From: Xiphophorus maculatus
Lineage: Eukaryota > Chordata > Actinopteri > Cyprinodontiformes > Poeciliidae
Length of the DNA stretch: 64,000 nt
Assembly (NCBI RefSeq): GCF_002775205.1
Contig: NC_036443.1
Location: forward strand, 12,969,373-13,033,372
Reading direction: 5' to 3'
Every line of letters starts with the position of its first letter. Position 1 is the first letter of the stretch. Made by a program: the position numbers and the translations under genes. A model generated the notes under the pieces. That model was given only the letters and a program-made list of their open reading frames with translations. It searched no databases and was not told the origin of the DNA. This document shows, piece by piece, positions 13,447 through 23,431 of this stretch.

Positions 13447-13680
13447 TCAATGCAAACCCTTACATACTCTCAAGTAGTGAAGGCCAGCACTGACTGGCAG
13501 GTTGTGGTAATTTAACCATCTTTTGAGTCCTACTTTATCCACAGTCTTGTAGACCTCAGTGGCAATGGAGTTAATATCATCCAGTGTCAGCGCAAGATGG
13601 GACATTCGGCGTCGAAGCAACGCGTCATTACTAAATGTTAAGCGACAAACAACTCGGGCCATCAGAGACATGCTTTTCAT
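13447..13680 (-). CDS. Possible small coding exon or gene fragment, unknown family
   Basis: A 77-codon frame on the - strand reads like protein more than its surroundings do. It contains 'ALLRRRMSHLALTLDDI', then 'ATEVYKTVDKVGLKRWL', with amphipathic helical texture, several CpG-containing codons and little low complexity. I do not recognise the family. No neighbouring exons were found on this strand. An AG near 13,711 could be an acceptor, but the frame it enters differs. It may be a relic of a retroposed or lost gene, or a chance frame. A protein search of the translation would settle it. Confidence 0.25.
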   Translation of the reverse strand: MKSMSLMARVVCRLTFSNDALLRRRMSHLALTLDDINSIATEVYKTVDKVGLKRWLNYHNLPVSAGLHYLRVCKGLH

Positions 13681-14729
13681 TCATGGTTGGAGAAATTGTT
13701 CCCTCAGGCATTCTGCACAGAAACCAAGATACATGGAGGTTTGCACAGAGGTTGCTTGTAGGGGATGGCCCATGCCCACAGGAGGTCAACACCCACTGCG
13801 GCTGAGTCAGATCCAGAGGGTAACCAGGGTACAACAAACACACACATTCACACCCTCGCGCACACACACACAGTGTTTCACTCCAGTTGATGCATTGCAC
13901 CATGAGGCGCTGCAGTCCAGTTGTGATTTTCAAGCTACAGACGGAGCTATTTGCATCTTTTTCTTACAGAGTAAATACACTAAATACTGGCTTTGTATTT
14001 GCTTTTCTGCTTTCAAGATTTATTGTATTTCATACAAAGTCTGTCTCTATCAGAGAATAGAATTAGGTTTTAAACTTTGTTATGTGATTAGGGCTTTCCA
14101 GGATTTCCATATCACTCTAACTTCCAAGTAAAAGTGATGATAGGGAATTTTTCTTTCTGAATTTCTAAAAAAAAAAAGTGCAGTAAGTTGAATTCTTCCA
14201 TCGCCAGTCTGTTCCACTCTAAGTGCAAAATAAAAATCAGCACAAGACTTTCAATTCATGAACTGTTGGTAAATTTTTCCTTCCACTGTTGTTTTATTTC
14301 TTTATTTAGGAAATAGAACTACTTACTAGGCAAATGAATACCTCACAGTTTAAAGCTAAATACACATTTTTAACTCTAAACAGAAATTAAACTTTGTTGT
14401 GTTATGAAGTAAATTGTGGAAGCTTTTCTGAACGGATCAAAAAATGCTCTTGATGTATTGTGTCCTGTTATTTTGTGTCCAAATGAGACCCCTTTAACTA
14501 ATTTGTTGACTGTTCAGCTTAAAATCAGTTTATCTTTTCATTGTCCCTCTGCTTTCACTGCAAAACAATAAATGACACAAACGTGTGTTGGCAAAGCAAA
14601 GCAATGCATTCTTGGTTTCTATCCTGTTAGCCTGATATTCGTTGGTTTATTTTTGGTTTTTTCATTCAGTTTTTATTTAAAGTGCAGTGAAATGCAGTTT
14701 GCTCCCTTACAGTTGTGTATCATCAAAGA
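13681..14729. other. Intergenic, nothing recognised
   Basis: A short (CA)n tract lies near 13,860. Otherwise AT-rich, with no exon or recognised repeat family. Confidence 0.4.
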
Positions 14730-14779
14730 TGATGAAATGTATCATCATTTCATCAAATTATGATACAGAACTGTATCAT
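14730..14779. repeat. Two adjacent short hairpins
   Basis: Perfect 10-bp arms TGATGAAATG and CATTTCATCA (14,730-14,739 and 14,746-14,755) flank a 6-base loop. They are followed by 9-bp arms ATGATACAG and CTGTATCAT (14,760-14,768 and 14,771-14,779) around AA. They may be the core of a small palindromic transposon fragment that continues to about 14,830. Confidence 0.7.
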
Positions 14780-15410
14780 CATTACAGTTCTGGTAATATC
14801 GCTTAACCGATATTATCAGTTAATATCAGGCAAAAATAAACTAAATTTTAAAAAATGCTGTTTTCAAATGGTTAAAAGCTACTAAAACTAAACTAGTCCG
14901 TTGATTAAAAAAAAGTAATTTCCCTCTAAACATAATCATAGCATAAATTCATGAGCTGACACTGTACGTTCTCCTGGTTGCCATGAAGCAGTAAAAGCAG
15001 GCTGTCATGCCACAAGACCATGTTTGATTGTATGATGCTTGTCTGAAACGTTCTACTCATCTCGTCTGTCCACAGAATGTTTTCACAAAAGATTATCAAG
15101 ATGTGTTTTGGTAAATGTTTAAATTATGTTCTTTTTTTTGCTAAGCAGTGGTTTTCTCTTTTCAGCTCTGCATGGATGGCATTGTTTCTGATTTTTCTCT
15201 CTTTGTGAATTGTGGCTCTCTCTGTGGTTCAATCTTAGAAATTGCTCTGTAATCCTTTCCAAACTTATAGAAGTAAATAATGTTGTTTCACATCTGTTCT
15301 TCAACGTCTTTAGATCAAGAGAAGATGCTTCACACGTTTTGAGATTTTCCTTGACATATTTCATGCTGTCAGGCAGGTTCTAGACAAGAGACTTCCTGAT
15401 TCAGCAGATC

Positions 15411-15412
<2 letters not shown>
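14780..15412. other. Intergenic, nothing recognised
   Basis: No exon, RNA gene or recognised repeat family in this interval. Confidence 0.35.
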
Positions 15413-15472
<60 letters not shown>

Positions 15473-15488
15473 GCGTGTGTGTGTGTGT
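15413..15488. repeat. (GT)n microsatellite
   Basis: About 38 GT dinucleotides, interrupted only by GC in two places near 15,468-15,474. Long frames across it (poly Cys-Val, poly His-Thr) are artefacts of the dinucleotide. Confidence 0.97.
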
Positions 15489-16239
15489 CATTCTGGATCT
15501 GTCTGGAGAAACTCACCAACAAAATGTTCACAGTACTTTTACCACATAGGGTCAGGTCAGTTTGTGTTATTCTAATGAAGTATGTCAACTTGTAGATAAC
15601 CAGAACTCCACATAATCAAGAAGTAGGATATCTGCACTTTTTTCACACAAAATATATCAAGTACAATTTATGATGGGTAAAATAAAACAGAGAGAAAACC
15701 TAAAGTTGACACTTAAAATAGCAGCAAATAATAAAATTAGTAGAAGAAGAAAGTTGCATAGAGTGGAACAGTGGTAAGCTTTCCCTTCAGCATCCAAAGC
15801 TGATGAAGGGAAAGCTTTGCTGTTGCAGCATAACTACAGAGATAGTTCAGGAAAACCTCACACCTTTTACTGAGGCATGAGAGAGACCCACTCACCACAC
15901 TCTCCTCTCACACTGATGCAGGCGAGTCACAAGAAAAATTATGAATCTCCATATTCAGTTGATTCACATTCTTAGACAATGATCATGAGCAAACAAAAAC
16001 AACACATAGTTTTAAAAGTTTAACAACTGAAACATCTGACGGTTTACCTTTTTTAAATTGATACCCTCTCCTTTCCTGTCCAGTTAACAATCTAACACCT
16101 GATCGGCCAGGTGTTGTTTGGTCACCACTGTGCTTTATGAGAAGTCTAAGAGGTAATCATTATTTTTGCATGGCACTGCAGGTGGTAAAATTGTTGATTT
16201 TGTGTCATTTCTCTATCCTGACAGTAAAATCTGGCATCT
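15489..16239. other. Intergenic with one hairpin
   Basis: No gene seen. A perfect 14-bp inverted repeat lies at 15,776-15,789 and 15,804-15,817 (aagctttcccttca and its complement). Confidence 0.45.
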
Positions 16240-16640
16240 ACCCTTCGTCTCCCAGTGGTTTAGGTTTTTCTCGGCGGGCTTCTGTAGAGACTTTCTGAGG
16301 AAACGTTGATACCGGGTGATGATTGCCAGCAACCTAATGAGAAGGGCAAAAGAGCGCTTCATGACAGGTGACTCGCTCGTGGTGGTGTTGACAGCTCCAC
16401 AGATCCGTGCGCTTGTGCAATCAGCGAGGCCAGTGGACAGACGGCTCTATTTCCCGGCAGCATTCACACGGAGGCTTGCGGGAGGTGAGTGATGTGCTGC
16501 GCCTTGATTGGTCTCACCACTTCCTATTGTTCCCCCTGTCACTGATAACCCCAACGACCCGAGCTGAAGGAAGGAAGGCCACCGCTTGGCTTGTGGCGCT
16601 GGGCATGTCAGCTCTTTGTCCTCCAGTAACTTATTAACCA
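16240..16640. other. Candidate regulatory block
   Basis: GC- and CpG-richer than its surroundings, non-repetitive, and without a convincing coding pattern. It includes 'aacctaatgagaagggcaa' near 16,330. Enhancer-like texture is the only basis for the call. Confidence 0.2.
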
Positions 16641-17220
16641 GCAGAGCCCTGCAAGAGAAGAAAGATTCCTCTCACCGCTCTCCATATGGTTAACTAAGAG
16701 TAAACAACTCAACAGACGCCGCGCTACAGAGAGGAAGAGGCTTTTGCGAGGAAGGCAGATTGAATGTAAACTTGCAGAAATAAAATAAAGCTTCAATTTA
16801 GCTTGTATCATCAAAACAAAATTAACTTAACGGTTTAATTTTCATAAACTAAGGCGATGGAACATGGTCACACTTCACACCTCGCAGGCACTCAGTCAGT
16901 GTCATGTGTCTGCTGCCGTAGATGTGCCTTGACGAACAGAGCGTCATAGTCTGGCTGGCATTACAATGATTTCTGTTGTTTTGCTTTAAAGCAAATAAAT
17001 AAAAACAAAAAAAGAAACAGATCAAACTGTTGTGCATACAAGTGGGACTGACTGCCTGAAGTTCCAGAGAAGAATTCAGTTTTCTGTCTGCAGATTTAAA
17101 AGTATCCAAAGTCTGGCTGCTGCGTGATGATGCGGTCGTACGCTGAAAGGAAAACAGGAAGGAGCGATCCCCATCAGTCCTTTACAGTGATTATAAATAC
17201 ATCAGAGAATGACACTGCAT
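16641..17220. other. Intergenic, nothing recognised
   Basis: No exon or recognised repeat. This is the left flank of the minisatellite. Confidence 0.4.
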
Positions 17221-18277
17221 ACTCTAAACTCACGGCCTCTTGCCGTACTTCTAAACTCACGGGCTCTTGCCGTACTACTAAGCTTACGTCCTCTTGCCAA
17301 ACTATTAAGATCACGGCCTCTTGCCATACTACTAAACTCACGGCCTCTTGCCGTACTACTAAGCTTACGTCCTCTTGCCAAACTATTAAGATCACGGCCT
17401 CTTGCCGTACTTCTAAACTCACGGCCTCTTGCCGTACTTCTAAACTCACGGCATCTTGCCGTACTTCTAAACTCACGGCATCTTGCCGTACTACTAAGCT
17501 TACGTCCTCTTGCCAAACTATTAAGATCACGGCCTCTTGCCATACTACTAAACTCACGGCCTCTTGCCGTACTACTAAGCTTACGTCCTCTTGCCAAACT
17601 ATTAAGATCACGGCCTCTTGCCGTACTTCTAAACTCACGGCCTCTTGCCGTACTTCTAAACTCACGGCATCTTGCCGTACTTCTAAACTCACGGCATCTT
17701 GCCGTACTTCAAAACTCACGGCCTCTTGCCGTACTTCTAAACTCACAGCCTCTTGCCGTACTACTAAGCTTACGTCCTCTTGCCAAACTATTAAGATCAC
17801 GGCCTCTTGCCATACTTCTAAACTCACGGCCTCTTGCCGTACTTCTAAACTCACGGCCTCTTGCCATACTTCTAAACTCACGGCCTCTTGTCGTACTTCT
17901 AAACTCACGGCCTCTTGCCGTACTTCTAAACTCACGGCCTCTTGCCAAACTATTAAGATCACGGCCTCTTGCCATACTACTAAACTCACGGCCTCTTGCC
18001 ATACTTCTAAACTCACGGCCTCTTGCCGTACTTCTAAACTCACGGCCTCTTGCCGTACTTCTAAACTCACGGCATCTTGCCGTACGTCTAAACTCACAGC
18101 CTCTTGCCGTACTTCTAAACTCACGGCTTCTTGCCGTACTTCTAAACTCACGGCCTCTTGCCGTACTACTAAGCTTACGTCCTCTTGCCAAACTATTAAG
18201 CTCATGGCCTCTTGCCGTACTACTAAACTTGCCGTACTTCTAAGCTCACGGCCTCTTGCCGTACCTCTAATCTCACG
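17221..18277. repeat. 27-bp minisatellite, about 38 units
   Basis: A tandem array with unit 'acttctaaactcacggcctc' plus 'ttgccgt' (27 bp). Unit variants fall into classes: the main type; a type with 'aagcttacgtcctcttg'; and a type with 'attaagatcacggcctc'. The second and third occur as consecutive pairs at least six times. Units 3-10 (17,274-17,489) and 11-18 (17,490-17,705) appear identical, a 216-bp segmental duplication. The last units are shortened and degenerate. Because 27 is divisible by three and the unit lacks stops in most frames, frames of 343-400 codons open on both strands. No signal, splice site or unique domain supports translation. Confidence 0.97.
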
Positions 18278-18666
18278 TCTTGTCGCCTTGACCTCAACAT
18301 CTGTTCCACTTCAGACGAACTATTAGTCATATTGTTTGTTTCATGTCTTTCCAAACAGAAGTTCTTTCTCCAGTCTTTTGCTCCGGCCCGGTTCCTGTGC
18401 AAGTGAACAGTTGAAAGGTTGGGCGCCAGAACTTTCTTGCACAACAGCTTTAAACTAACATCTTTCCTCTCTTAAGTGATTGTTATTCCACGTCTCTCCA
18501 AAACTTGGAATACGTTTTGGAGAGAAAACTTATTCCAAGTTTCCTGACTTTTAGGTCAGATTAACCAAGTCCATTTGACACAGTCCATTTCTGTTAAGTT
18601 TAAACATATATTAGTGCGAACCAACCAAACAACATCATTTTACACTATTATTATAATCATATTCCT
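18278..18666. other. Gap between minisatellite and unknown gene; interleaved inverted repeats
   Basis: No gene. Two stems interleave: tctctccaaaa (18,493-18,503) pairs with 18,515-18,525, and aaacttggaata (18,501-18,512) pairs with 18,531-18,542. They lie about 125-175 bp past the stop codon of the - strand gene that ends at 18,667. Confidence 0.75.
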
Positions 18667-20499
18667 CTACAATTTATTGGGAAAAGACTTGGTTATAGAG
18701 GCCCAGAAACGTTGAATGAGGCTGGGTTTTTTGGCTGGTTTTACTATTTTCTTTTTGCAAATGGAAATGAAGTCCTCATCTACCGTTGAACAGTTTAAAC
18801 CTAACAGTAAAAGAACATCTTTTTTTGAGCAGCCTAATTTTTTTGTGACTGCTCTCAGTATGTCCTTGCTGAGATTGTTCAGACTACTTTGAATGTCCTT
18901 TAGATCTTGCACCTTGACCTCAGCACAGATTTTCTCAGACAACCTCTCTACGATGTCTTGGAGGTGATTATACTTGCATGTTATCCTTGATTTTGTTATG
19001 GCGTTGATAAGTACTGCATTGACAAGCAGCATGATGGATGACTTTGGCTCCTCTTTCTCTGCGACTGGCAGCGGTTCAGCAACCTTTGTGGTAACCACTG
19101 ACTCTTGCTCTGCATCAACTACCTGCCTGCATTTTGAGTGGGTCGATTCCTGTGAAATTGAGTTTTCCACTGATGGAACTGTGGTTTCTTCATCCTCTGG
19201 TGGCGGTAAATCCCTATTGCCTTGTTCGTTGCTGTAACTTTGAAGGTTCTCCTTCATTTTGACTCCATCTGCTTTGTTGTTCTGTTGTGCAATGGGAAGA
19301 GGAGCAGCTTGATCGCTAGACTCTTGGTGTTCAGTTGGTGGAAGGTCATCCAATGAATTACCTGGGATCTCTAAATGGTGTTGGTCAGAGATTGACTTTC
19401 TCACTTCCCTATCCTTTGGTAGCACCTCAAAGATTAAGTCTTCCATCATTTCCAGACTTGACTCCTTTTCCTTCAACGTAAGATGAGTTGCCTTTGTTGG
19501 ATCTGAAAACTCCTCTGAAATAAATTCATCCACCATCTTTATAGCTGATTCCCTCTCATTAGAGATCAAAACCTCTTCATTAGTGGAAGTTGAAAGATCC
19601 TCCAAAATAAATTCATCCACCATCTTTATAGCTGATTCCCTTTCATTCGAGATCAAATCCTCTTCATTTGTGGAATTTGAAAGATCCTCCAAAATAAATT
19701 CATCCACCATCTTCAAGTCTGATTCCTCGTTTTCAGAAACAGGATTGCTGTCATATGTCTCGTCTGTTGTCACCTCGGAGTCTGATTCCTCAAGGATGTC
19801 TGGTATCAGATTTACATTAAACTGCTTGCTCCCATAGCTGTCGGTATGGCACGTCTTAGCTTTTTCGGTTTCACTATTCTGTGGAGTTTTGGTGGTGTCT
19901 TTCTCTTCAGCTTGGAAATTTAAAACATCAGAGCAAGCACCTGGGTTTTCTGTTCTCTGTTGCTGGTCTTCAGCAGCTTTTTGTTCTGTCTGACGTTGTT
20001 CTTTACAGCGACATACCAACAGTTCCTCTATCAGCCGGAGTGCATGTGGAAGGATTGAATCCATTGCGTCCGACCAACAAATGGGTAGGACCACAGAGGT
20101 TTCTGGATCATGAGTGGAGCAGGCAGATTTCAATGATTCTTTGACATATTTCAGGAATAACTCATTGAAATAGTCAAAGCTCTTGCAATGAACTGGCCCT
20201 GTAATCTCAAGGGTGTCTGCAAATGTTGTTAGCACCACATTGCCCAAGATCGTGTCCACCTCTCGGGATCTAATACCCTGCTTAGAGATATTGCAGAGAA
20301 TGAAGGTACAGCATTCATCCACCAGGTTTACAAGCAGCTTCTTCAAGCAGGACTTGGTGTCACAATCAGGCTTCCCCAAGGCCAAATCCAGGGTCTGTTT
20401 CAATGAAATGGACCAAAAAAACTCTTCAATCATGGGCGCAATCGTGTCCCCGGTAAAAACCGGGAATGCACGAGGCTTTGGATTCTTTGTGTGGCTCAT
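18667..20499 (-). CDS. Uncharacterised 610-aa single-exon protein with four 29-residue acidic repeats
   Basis: An uninterrupted 610-codon frame, far longer than chance in this composition. The start is favoured by a good context (gaagccATGa). Residues 1-165 are predicted helical and Cys-rich. Residues 166-485 are acidic and disordered, with tandem repeats of 29 residues at 259-287, 288-316 and 317-345 plus a partial copy at 346-366; the core is 'KMVDEFILEDL'. Residues about 486-580 are helical again ('SEKICAEVKVQDLKDI', 'SKKDVLLLLGL'), and the tail is basic ('KKPSLIQRFWASITKSF'). There is no signal peptide or clear membrane segment. I do not recognise the family. A cytoplasmic or cytoskeletal scaffold expressed in ciliated or germ cells is a guess from texture and CRE-like promoter repeats. 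The hexamer AATAAA lies inside the codons for the last Asn-Lys. A retrogene origin could explain the lack of introns. Confidence 0.75.
   Translation of the reverse strand: MSHTKNPKPRAFPVFTGDTIAPMIEEFFWSISLKQTLDLALGKPDCDTKSCLKKLLVNLVDECCTFILCNISKQGIRSREVDTILGNVVLTTFADTLEITGPVHCKSFDYFNELFLKYVKESLKSACSTHDPETSVVLPICWSDAMDSILPHALRLIEELLVCRCKEQRQTEQKAAEDQQQRTENPGACSDVLNFQAEEKDTTKTPQNSETEKAKTCHTDSYGSKQFNVNLIPDILEESDSEVTTDETYDSNPVSENEESDLKMVDEFILEDLSNSTNEEDLISNERESAIKMVDEFILEDLSTSTNEEVLISNERESAIKMVDEFISEEFSDPTKATHLTLKEKESSLEMMEDLIFEVLPKDREVRKSISDQHHLEIPGNSLDDLPPTEHQESSDQAAPLPIAQQNNKADGVKMKENLQSYSNEQGNRDLPPPEDEETTVPSVENSISQESTHSKCRQVVDAEQESVVTTKVAEPLPVAEKEEPKSSIMLLVNAVLINAITKSRITCKYNHLQDIVERLSEKICAEVKVQDLKDIQSSLNNLSKDILRAVTKKLGCSKKDVLLLLGLNCSTVDEDFISICKKKIVKPAKKPSLIQRFWASITKSFPNKL
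18672..18677 (-). promoter_or_regulatory. Polyadenylation hexamer inside the last codons
   Basis: On the - strand the final codons read CCC AAT AAA TTG TAG, so AATAAA precedes the stop. No other hexamer is seen in the next 100 bases. If used, the 3' UTR would be only about 10-25 bases. Use is inferred. Confidence 0.4.
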
Positions 20500-20977
20500 G
20501 GCTTCTTGGATTTACGATGTAAAGCAAACTCTAGGACAATTAAAACTATTTTGTTTAAATCGCAAACTATCTCAATCTCTCACCAAACTCCAGCTGTGTC
20601 TCTTCAAGAAAGTAGCAGAAGTAAAGAGTTGCTGTCTGAAATCTGTGATATAACTCTGTGATGTCATATAGATCTCTGTGATGTCATAACAGACCAGATT
20701 CCATCCAGGCAGGTTGAGTCAGCTTAGCAACCGTTGCTAGGTATGTCAACAGCTGTGTGCAGCTCAGAGAAGTAATGTCTAATTTAAAGGAGGAAAAGTG
20801 AAAGTTTCCATGTTTTAGAGGCTCTGAGGCTGAGAAGGAATCCTCCAGTCACTAAACGCTCTTCATGTTGTAGCGCGACTGAGACAGGACTGACACACAG
20901 CAGCAGTAAAAACAGGCAGGGTTGTTTTCAGATTACTTCAATAACCGAACTTACTAACGATCTTAAAAACACAGAAA
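20500..20977. promoter_or_regulatory. Probable promoter region of the 610-aa gene, possibly bidirectional
   Basis: Between the - strand start codon (20,499) and a + strand ATG (20,978) lie two direct copies of 'ctctgtgatgtcata' (20,654-20,668 and 20,674-20,688), each with TGATGTCA, a CRE/ATF-like octamer. A perfect 15-bp palindrome TAGCAAC-C-GTTGCTA follows (20,725-20,739), made of RFX-like half sites in everted order. CRE-like elements are well known in spermatid-expressed genes. The binding factors and the direction of transcription are inferred. Confidence 0.45.
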
Positions 20978-21168
20978 ATGGATCATTTGCGCAGCCGCGG
21001 TACCGCGATTCTGCGCAGATGTGTCCGCAAAGTGTCTTTCATCAGTGGAAATAATAGGAGATCCGCTGCAGAAGAACCAACAGGTTATGGGCCCAGGCAA
21101 GTTCCGAGTATGGCAGTGCACGGAAGGGGATTTCCGCCGCGGTTTCACGGAGACGAAGCCCGCTACCA
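20978..21168 (+). other. CpG-rich block with open frames, unresolved short exon
   Basis: CpG-rich sequence open in two + frames and one - frame up to a hAT-like terminus at 21,169. The frame from 21,021 contains 'GPGKFRVWQCTEGDF' and looks the most protein-like. I cannot assign a family, and there is no convincing donor site. It may be the remains of a divergent first exon interrupted by the transposon, or simply promoter CpG DNA. Confidence 0.3.
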
Positions 21169-21700
21169 CAGTGGTTTTCAAAGTGGGGCCGCAAGGGGGC
21201 GCCAGGAGGGCCGCGGGAAGATGGAGAAAAAAAAAAGAAGTTATACATGAAATAATTTTATTGAATCAAAATAATTAAAATATTCCTATCTGGGTATAAC
21301 TGCATTACGAAAATCATTCACATGAAGCTTACAAATAATATTTTTAAATAACGCATCTCTTTCTAATTGGTTGGCATAGCCATGACCATGACGCACTGGT
21401 AAACAAACCTGACTAGCCTTGCGCCGACATTAGCTTCGTGAAAATAATAGTGCTAAACAGATAGCAGGCAAACATGTTAACATGGGCACGTTTTTGAAAA
21501 GAAAAGGACCTGGTGAAGACCCCACCAATCCACAAACATCTGATCAAACACAAAGGAGCTGCAACTGGCCAAAAAAGTTGAGCAAGTATGAAAAGGACTA
21601 TATTAAAAGAAATTCAATAAAAAAAAACCCAAGTATCAGATGTGTCAGGAAGAGTGCAGAAATAAAAGCGTATGCTAATTCAAATGTCTTTTAATGTAAA
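21169..21700 (+). mobile_element. hAT-like DNA transposon fragment
   Basis: It begins with 'cagtggttttcaaagtgg', the typical terminal inverted repeat of a large vertebrate hAT group (cagtggttctcaaa). About 300 bases further in, a frame from 21,482 starts 'MGTFLKRKGPGED' and continues with 'NWPKKLSKYEKDYIK', resembling the N-terminus of ZBED5-like hAT transposases. The frame ends after 70 codons and no right terminus was found, so the copy is truncated. Confidence 0.55.
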
Positions 21701-21984
21701 AAAAAATATTTTATTGTTAAATATAAACCGTAAACAGAACTGGGAAATAAGAAGTGGTGTCTGTCTGTGAACAGAAAATTGATGGACAAACATGAAATAT
21801 TTGTACATTGGTGTCCTAATTTAATGCTGATTCTATTTACTTTGATTTTAATTCTCACCTGAAGCCTCTAGAAAGTAACTGCTTCATTTAAAAAAATAGT
21901 GCCACGTAAAAAATGATTTGTTTTATTGAGGTGGTTATACTTATGCTATCATTTAAAACTTAAGGTTTGCTAATTCATCCACAA
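21701..21984. other. Intergenic, nothing recognised
   Basis: AT-rich, with no recognised element. It could be further decayed transposon. Confidence 0.3.
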
Positions 21985-22110
21985 ATACAGCACCTTGCAA
22001 AAGTGTTCATACATTTTGAACTTTTTTATATTTATCACATTATAACCACAAACTTTGATGCATTTTATTGAGGCAAGTGGCACATAAGTGTATGTGTACG
22101 GACACAGATA
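21985..22110 (+). mobile_element. Tc1-like terminal fragment
   Basis: The sequence from 'cagcaccttgcaaaagtgtt' through the 'cattttattgaggcaagtgg' region matches the terminal repeat of the fish Tc1-like family seen elsewhere in this window. No transposase is attached. Confidence 0.7.
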
Positions 22111-22345
22111 GAGACATAATCAACAAATTGGAATATAACTGACAAACTTCAATTTTTTCAGTTATTCAGCTCATTTTGTGAAATTCTTTTTATAGATTAT
22201 TCACACAGACTGATGTTTTCAAGCTTTTATTTCTAACAATGATGATTTTCTGCTTACAACTAATGAAAACAAAGTAAATAAAATTGTTATACTGTATTAC
22301 ATTAGACCAATAAAAACATTTCAATGCAGAAATGTCAACTTAATG
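22111..22345. mobile_element. Second DNA-transposon terminal fragment
   Basis: The stretch with 'ttcacacagactgatgtttt', 'caagcttttatttctaacaa' and 'atgattttctgcttacaact' resembles the subterminal region of another widespread fish Tc1-like element. Assignment is by texture and memory only. Confidence 0.45.
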
Positions 22346-23431
22346 AAAAGTATGTTTAAAGCACTTTATTCACATAGTTTTCCCCAGAAAAGGAAACGAA
22401 ATTCTGATCAATTAAATGACAAAACATGAACAAGGTCGTGGCTGTGTAAGTGTAAGACCTTACAAGTTAATAAAGTAACTTATGAAACAGTGTGAGCGAT
22501 GCGTCTCTTTTTGCCCCCCATCCAGATGAAAGCAGATGAAGTTTAGCTGGTGAGGAGAAAACAGCGGATGCTTTTCCATCTGTTGTGAGATAGAAGTTTC
22601 TTCGACTTGTCTGAGGTCTACAGAAATGACTAACCCCGATTCCTGATAGGTGCATGGCCCGCTGACGAGGTTCTGTGCCCTTTCTGCTTGTAACATGCAT
22701 ACCCACAGCCAGTTTGTCATGTTTCTAGAAGTGACTAAACTTCCTTACATTAAACTTCCACAACAATGTGTTGTGAACATGTGACAACCGCTGTGTGTTT
22801 GTCAAACTCCTGCTTCTCAAGCTCCTCCAAGTAAATCCCCCTGGTGATTGTCAAGCTGCACACATTCATTTCGAACTTTCCATTGCATAAATGCAGCTCT
22901 AGGTTTCTGTGTTTACAGCAATAACACAAAGAGTTACAGTTATGCAAATTGTGCAACTAATAATCCTCGATTTCATTTCCAGTTTGACATGAAACGTTTT
23001 ATGTTTGTACTACTTGCTAAAAACCTAGAATTATAGTCGGTATAAAGTCCATCATTGATGGCATATCACTGTTAGTCGATGAATTTGATGCTGGGACAAA
23101 TACAACAAAATCAAAGTTTGAATAATCATATTAAGGATTGTTCTGTGGCTAATAGGCGCTATTTAACCTGTAGTAAGCCTCTCAGTTAGTGGTTGAGTGT
23201 CGCCATCTTGTGCTGAGTGTTATGTACTGCAGTGCTAATCAAAAAACTCTCAACAAACACTTGCTTCTGGATTAGCATTATTAGCTAACAGTTCCTGCCA
23301 CACACTGCCTTCCTGCATGCTAGAGTAAAATAAAATGACTAAAATCAACTAAATACCTAGCAAAGAAATGTAATTACTGCAAAACCAAGAGGTTTTCAAT
23401 ACAATCTGGTATAATTTACCATCACTGAATT
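22346..23431. other. Intergenic, nothing recognised
   Basis: No exon seen. A CTCF-like motif in - orientation lies near 23,198-23,216 ('cgccatcttgtgctgag'). Confidence 0.35.

Noticed and set aside
13631..13933. 100-codon - frame overlapping the orphan frame
   Set aside because: A different frame with a (CA)n-derived Cys-Val stretch, less protein-like.
15361..15595. Cys-Val and His-Thr frames across the microsatellite
   Set aside because: Artefacts of (GT)n on both strands.
17221..18277. CRISPR-like array
   Set aside because: Repeats are directly adjacent without unique spacers, and the DNA is vertebrate.
17124..18326. 400-codon + strand frame as a repeat-protein gene
   Set aside because: It is the nine-codon minisatellite; similar frames open on the - strand and in a second + frame, and there is no unique domain or splice signal.
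18974..20144. + strand frames of 84-87 codons
   Set aside because: Antisense shadows of the 610-aa gene, including its repeat region.
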